A DNA stretch of 64,000 bases, from the NCBI GenBank assembly GCA_035235625.1, contig CP141146.1, positions 6,566,501-6,630,500 of the forward strand, read 5' to 3'. Below the pieces are notes generated by a model that ran no database searches, was not told where the DNA came from, and worked only from the letters and a program-made list of their open reading frames with translations. The first letter of the stretch is position 1. Each line of letters starts with the position of its first letter. The stretch is from Saururus chinensis. Lineage: Eukaryota; Streptophyta; Magnoliopsida; Piperales; Saururaceae. A program made the translations under genes and the position numbers. This document shows, piece after piece, positions 58,201 to 64,000 of the stretch.

Positions 58201-61200
58201 ATTTGCTGAGTAAAAAGCAATCTTTTGTAATATGGCTATAAGATTCATTTTTTTTAATCTTTTTATTTATATATTGAAAAGTTAATATACACATGGCGTA
58301 GTGGGAGCTCCCAACCCACCTACCTTTTACTAAAATGGCCGGGCGGCCCTGCATTGGGCGCATTGTCAGGGCTGTGTTTTGGGCACCCTACTAATTCTTT
58401 TTTTACTTTGCTTACACGTACTTGTCTTTATTTCATTGTATTTTCTTACTTATGTTTTAAGGTGCAACATGCCTGTAAAGCTACTTTGGCTGCCACTCCA
58501 GCTACATATAAAAAATCTTTTATGCTATATAAGGGGGAGTGAGTAGTTGTGCTGTTGATATAATGTTGTTGTACTCATTGCTTGTAATACATGTTGATAG
58601 TAAATGCAACCATCTTTCATGCTTGTGTTTATTCATTTCCTTGCAATGTGACTCGCTTTTGCCCTACCTTTTTGCTTTACATGAGTGCTCATAAGTGATT
58701 TGTGCAATACATCCGTAAAAGGTAAGCCCTTCATCCAAAATAAAGGCTTGCTTGGTGAGCTTCAAGCCTGCAAATGCTACACAGTCGGTTGCCCAAGGGG
58801 AACGTCCGTGGCGCCAGGTGTATATTAATGAGACTCCGTATAAAGGCCTCATACTGCATAACTTGCTACAAATTCCCCTTGATTTCACATTGGTGAAGCC
58901 ATGCAGTTATTTTGCTTAATAATACTAAAAATCAAAACGAAGGTGTACACAACATGGAAATCTACCTCTAGAACATCACAACGGGACTTGTGAACTAAAG
59001 AGGCTTTCACCCAATTGAGGAGCCAAACATACATACCATCAGAACTTCTGATCCTCCAAGCAAGTGCTCCCGCATATACGCCACACAAACACACACTCAA
59101 TTCCCTTCCTAATCTATTTAACCAAGTTGTAGCAGCCATAGGATTGAACATTGTACCCAAAAAAATGCCATGGGGTTGAACAACATCTCTGTATGGGCAT
59201 CAGGTGTCCGTATGGGTATATTAGAATTTCTCAATCAAAGAATATCAAAACGGAATTAAAAGATTAAGATGATTATGAGAGCCTTGAGTTCATGCTGAGA
59301 ACATGTAAACAATTCGGGAATTCCATTTACATGGACTAAAAGAAAATTGACTATTTAGCGGTCCATCAGACCTGGTGGTGAATCAAAATTAACATTACTC
59401 CATTGTGAATTCACTTACCAAGCCACACTCCAAAAACTCATCAAACACTTTTAGCTAAAATGACTTCATGTTGTGTAATATGCTTTTTTTTCCTCTAAAT
59501 TTATATTAAATATAATAATATAAAAGTATTCAAGTATGATTTAAATATGAGTTAATATGATTCAGTGTTTAAATTCTTGAGATTTAATGCAATTAGCCTT
59601 TCTATATAAAAGGTGATTAGTTTGTACCTAATTAACCTGACATTTATGTCATTAGCATTTTATTACTCCTTCGTCCCACATTGAGTATAATTTATCTTGC
59701 ACATGTCAAAATGTAATGCATACTGATTAGGGTTGCCAATATTACGAATTCTATCACTCTACCATCTATCGTACTGCTAAGAACTTAAATGAAATAATTA
59801 TATTTATTCTATGGATAATTAAGAAGAAAATCTTATCAAATGTTTTTTCATACCCATTAGCCATTACCTAATTGGCACAATAAATAGATATTCTCTACCT
59901 CATCTCCTCTTCTGTATCATCCTCGCTCACCTTTAGTATAATAAAAATTGCATTGGGTGGTTTTTACTTACAATTGTTAACCTTAGGTCCAAGTAATAGG
60001 CTATGTCTAACAGCCAGAAGATTCTTTTGAAGAGGTCCTTAATGGAGCCCTAATAGAACCCTAAGTCAGGTTAAGTATATAAAAACCATTAGAAACCCTA
60101 TATCTCACATTGGAGGCGATGGCATTAGGTGTGGCTAAGAATATTGCATTGCCTTTACATTAGAGCAAGGGAAGTATCAAGCATGCAAAATTCTCACCAT
60201 TCAAGTACTAAGTCAGTATCAAGCTTATTTTTATAGATTTGGTATTCAAAAAATTATGAGAATCCAAACCATTAAATTTTTATGTAGATGAACTCTTAAA
60301 ATAATGTATTAGTGAGTTTGTATAAAATTTTAACAAAATAATTAGAGGATCTGTCTCCTAAAATAGTATGTTATTCTACTCATCAAAAGATGCTTAGTCA
60401 AAAGACCAAATTCAAAACTAAGCAACCTATCCAAAATAACTTGTGGTTTGGATATTCATTTTAATACCTTATGGGTTTTATCTGTGATATTCCAGCTTGC
60501 TCGTGGTGTTACAACAATAACTTTCGCCCTATCTTACAACATGAAACACCTAGTCTAATTCACCAATTACTTTCCATAATGAAAATATTCCAATCTCATT
60601 TTTTTTCTTTTTCTTTGCTAATCAAGTGAATAAGGAAATCAAAGTTCATTGGACTTGATGTCTTCTAATATTTTGGGTAAGTATAAAAAGCAACAACTAC
60701 TTAATTCAACTCTAAAAATTAGCTAAATATGAGTGAAAAAGTTAATAGAAATGACTCATTACAAAAGACAACTTTATTTTAAAAAATAACTAAGTTCTAT
60801 AATTATTTAGAGATCATAGTAAAGAAGAAAATGTACGAAGAAAGGATAAAAATTATCTTAGTCAATATTATTAAGATCCTCAATGTTTAAAAAGAGTTGT
60901 TTTAGTTTATTTTAAAAAAAATATTTTTTTGTGAAAAGAAAAAAATAAAAAACTAAAATGATCAACTCTCATAAACATGATCTTCAAGACTCAACTTCGA
61001 GGACAAAATGTCCCAAGAATTGTTTTCAACGTTATTCATTGACCTTTAAAAAATATCATTCTTTGGGTTTTCAATCTAAATGGTCCTATAAGGATAAATA
61101 ATTTTTATAATAAAAAGACATATCCAATGAGATCTCAAATTTCTTAGAAAAATGTGAAATTTAAAACTATGCAAAAGTACTTTTTTAGATGATATAAAAG

Positions 61201-62561
61201 TCTTACAAAATATATTTTTATCATGAAATGATAACTCTTGGAATTTAGATACATATTAATTAGCAGGAGACATGGAATTTGGATATTTGTGAAGTGAAAA
61301 CTCTTTCAATTGGAAGTTTTTTGAAGAACATGTATGAAATTAGGGATTAGTTAACTTATTTTAGGGAATGTAATGTCTATGTACTTGATGTTCTAGTTGC
61401 TTGGCTTAACTCATTACAACATTGATCTTTTTAAAAACATGATAATTTCTTTGAGTTGGTAGGCAATGAATGTGTTATATTATTTGTTGCTTAGTTTGAT
61501 ATTTAATACTAGTTGTGTTTAGAAAAATATAAGATTATTTAAAATTATGAACCCTTATGAAAGAGGTAATGGTTAATCAATTAGCCGACCGAGTAACCTC
61601 TTTGCGCTAACGTTCACTAGTGAGTGTGTTGTCAATCTTGAAGATCGACGATTCCTAAAAATCGGTGTAAATCCCATATGATATTTTAGGAGTACTCAAT
61701 AACTTTTCAAACACAAATCCTGCCAAATCCAAACTCTCAATACTTAAAGCTTATAAGAAAATTTTGATCGAGTATCCACATCTGAAGTGTCTACAGCCCC
61801 AACCGTTATGGCAAGTCTCCAAAACCAACAAAGAAATCTTCATCATGCTGAGACACATTGTATGGAAGAAAATTATGGCAGGGCAAGTAATTTGGCAGGA
61901 CCCACCAATCTAGAGGGACCTCATGTCACAGGAACTAATACATATTTGGAGCTTGAAGAAGATGATGAATACAATATTCCTCTTGGCGAATTCATGGGGC
62001 AAAAGTCAAATAAGAATTAAAAAAATAGAATAAAAAGAAAGGGCATCGAAGAAATAATAAAATTAAAACCCTTTAATTGCTTAGATTAATTTGTTCTAAT
62101 TTTATGAATTTTGCTTCTTTTTCTTTTCTTGCTCGTGGTTTGGGGGAGGTTCTTTAGTTTTGCTGCTTTATCATTTCAATACTTCCGTTGAGCTTTATTA
62201 AACACTTAACTTACCTACCAAAAAACAAAACTAATAGATCGACTAGATTTTGGGGGTTTCTTGTTTTCTTATCTATTTACATATCTTGAATTAAAATGTG
62301 GTTGATGGTTGACATTTTTTTAATTTCAAAAGATATATAAAGAATATAGGTTATTATATTTGTAAATAAAAAAATTTAATTAATGAAAAAGTTTACCTTA
62401 ATTTGTACTAAAAATAATGATATATTGGGCCACTATATCCACAAGCTAGGTGAGCCACACGAATCTTGGTGGCTTGAGTCCCATATGAGGGTTGATTAAA
62501 ACAGTAAGCTATTTCATTCATGAGCCAGGTGAGCTGCACAAATCCTAGTCGTCCGATTGTC

Positions 62562-62687
<126 letters not shown>

Positions 62688-63325
62688 CCTATATTATGTG
62701 AGTTGAGATGGGTTGACCTAAGGTGAGCTTAAGGTGTGACAAAATGATTCTAGCTAAGAAAGCTTGCGAGCTGGCTTAACTCCTTATCAGCCTCACCATA
62801 GCAGTTGGTGGTATATAACAGGCACCGGATCATTAATTTGGTAGAGTTGTAGAGGAATTGTAAGAAACGAAAAGTTGATTTTAGGAAAGCCGTTGGCAGT
62901 TAAAGCTTCTAAAATATGGGAAACATCATTTATATCAAGGGGTTAAAATTTATTCGGTTTTGGTATCATGTCACTTATGCAGCATCGTGGCTTCTACTAA
63001 CCAAATGCGATTTATGTCTATTGTATATTTCACTCGAGTGTAGATTATAGTTGATATTTCTTTTCAGGAAGATATTTATGTATGTAGTGTGGGAATCGTG
63101 GGTCTCTCATGCATTTTTCATATTGAAAAAGGATATAAAACTGCCAGTAGTGATTTTGAGGTGTACATCATAAAAGGTTCCCAGTGAAAGGGAATGGTCA
63201 TTTAGATCTAATTTCTTTATTTTGTTTTGGTGAATATGAAGTTGTACTGACAGCTGATAGTAAGTGACAATAATATCTTATTAGGCTTTTCACCTCATGG
63301 TTTTCGCAACTTGGTTGATCTATAT

Positions 63326-63428
63326 TACTCCATTCTCTTATAACAAGTGTTTGGATTAGAAAATCAAAATGAACTAATTTTACTTTATTTTTTTTAATAT
63401 ATACACTTATTACCGAATGGAGGGAGTA
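63326..63428. mobile_element. Small MITE with TACTCC..GGAGTA ends
   Basis: The left end TACTCCATTCTCTTATAACA is mirrored by the right end finishing TACCGAATGGAGGGAGTA, with ACAAGTGT inverted as ACACTT. About 103 bp. Another half-element of the CTCCCACATTAATAGCTC type lies at 63872-63920. Confidence 0.7.
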
Positions 63429-64000
63429 GTAATCCCTCACAAAAAATAGTCCAATTGGCTCATTTAATTCAACTTAAAATCAGATTTTTTTTGGGGGCTG
63501 ACAAAGAGAGATTTTTATGAGACTGGCTTACATGCACAAAATTTGCAACTCATGATTTTTCTTGTACAAAGTGTAATCTCATATTTTTATCATTAAAATT
63601 GTGGTCTTGAAATTCAAATAAGCTTTCTTACCCATATGTGAATTTTGTTTTGTGTCCACCATTAATATATATAGCGGTAAAAGATAACAAGGCCAATGGT
63701 GTATGAGTAATTAACATAATTGCCAGCCTTAACCTTATGGAGCCAAAATTTGAATGGGTGCTGTTATGGCGCCAAAATTTAAATTGGTATTGTTATATGT
63801 TGATTGTCTCAAAACCAGCATCAGACACCCTTGATTCTCTTCCTTTATTCTTGTAATTGTATATAGAATACAACATCTGTCCCACATTAATAGCTCAATT
63901 TAGTTTTTCAAAATGAACTATTTGAATGGGTATTGTTATCACTTATTTGTTGATTATCTCAACGCCAACATCACACACCCTTGATTCTCTTCCTTCAATC

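Noticed and set aside
58664..59160. Two adjacent minus-strand frames (74 and 91 codons)
   Set aside because: Could be one broken gene, but neither frame shows a motif I recognise; kept only as a note in the intergenic entry.
61787..62020. 77-codon frame with acidic C-terminus
   Set aside because: Possible remnant exon, but no family or splice partners identified.

Overview
The window looks like a nuclear chromosome segment of a flowering plant. Genes are split by GT-AG introns, intergenic DNA is AT-rich and full of LTR retrotransposon remnants, CACTA elements and MITEs, and the protein families are plant-specific. Strongly GC-rich first exons and MITEs beginning near CTCCCTCC suggest a monocot, probably not a grass, but the species cannot be read from the sequence.

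Four intact genes can be modelled exon by exon. (1) 3756-8701 (-) encodes a GT64 Golgi glycosyltransferase of the EPC1/GMT1 type, which adds mannose to GIPC sphingolipids. (2) 24533-25284 (-) encodes a GPI-type phytocyanin / early nodulin-like protein without copper-binding histidines. (3) 41740-44000 (+) encodes a PTI1-like receptor-like cytoplasmic kinase close to Arabidopsis At3g15890. (4) 51451-57085 (+) encodes the terminal uridylyltransferase URT1. The four are unrelated in function and share no obvious pathway.

Between them lies a layered record of transposition. A glycoside hydrolase family 17 (beta-1,3-glucanase) pseudogene (about 11.1-21.4 kb) was split by two solo LTRs of one TGTAACACC family in opposite orientations. 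One of these was later split by a 3.4 kb solo LTR of a second family, and three of the four inserts in this stretch have readable or decayed target duplications. A second copy of the giant LTR lies at 35.1-38.4 kb with its own perfect duplication. A complete 7.6 kb CACTA element (26972-34610, 3-bp duplication ATT) carries a multi-exon fragment of PETER PAN/SSF1 (PPAN), so it is a gene-capturing 'Pack-CACTA'. A second, apparently right-truncated CACTA element (from 44852) contains a GC-rich core and about 1.9 kb of CT-rich arrays. The left edge holds the 3' LTR and polypurine tract of a Ty3/gypsy element. The right 7 kb contains no gene I can support.

No bacterial, viral or CRISPR-like system is present, and I see no tRNA or rRNA gene.
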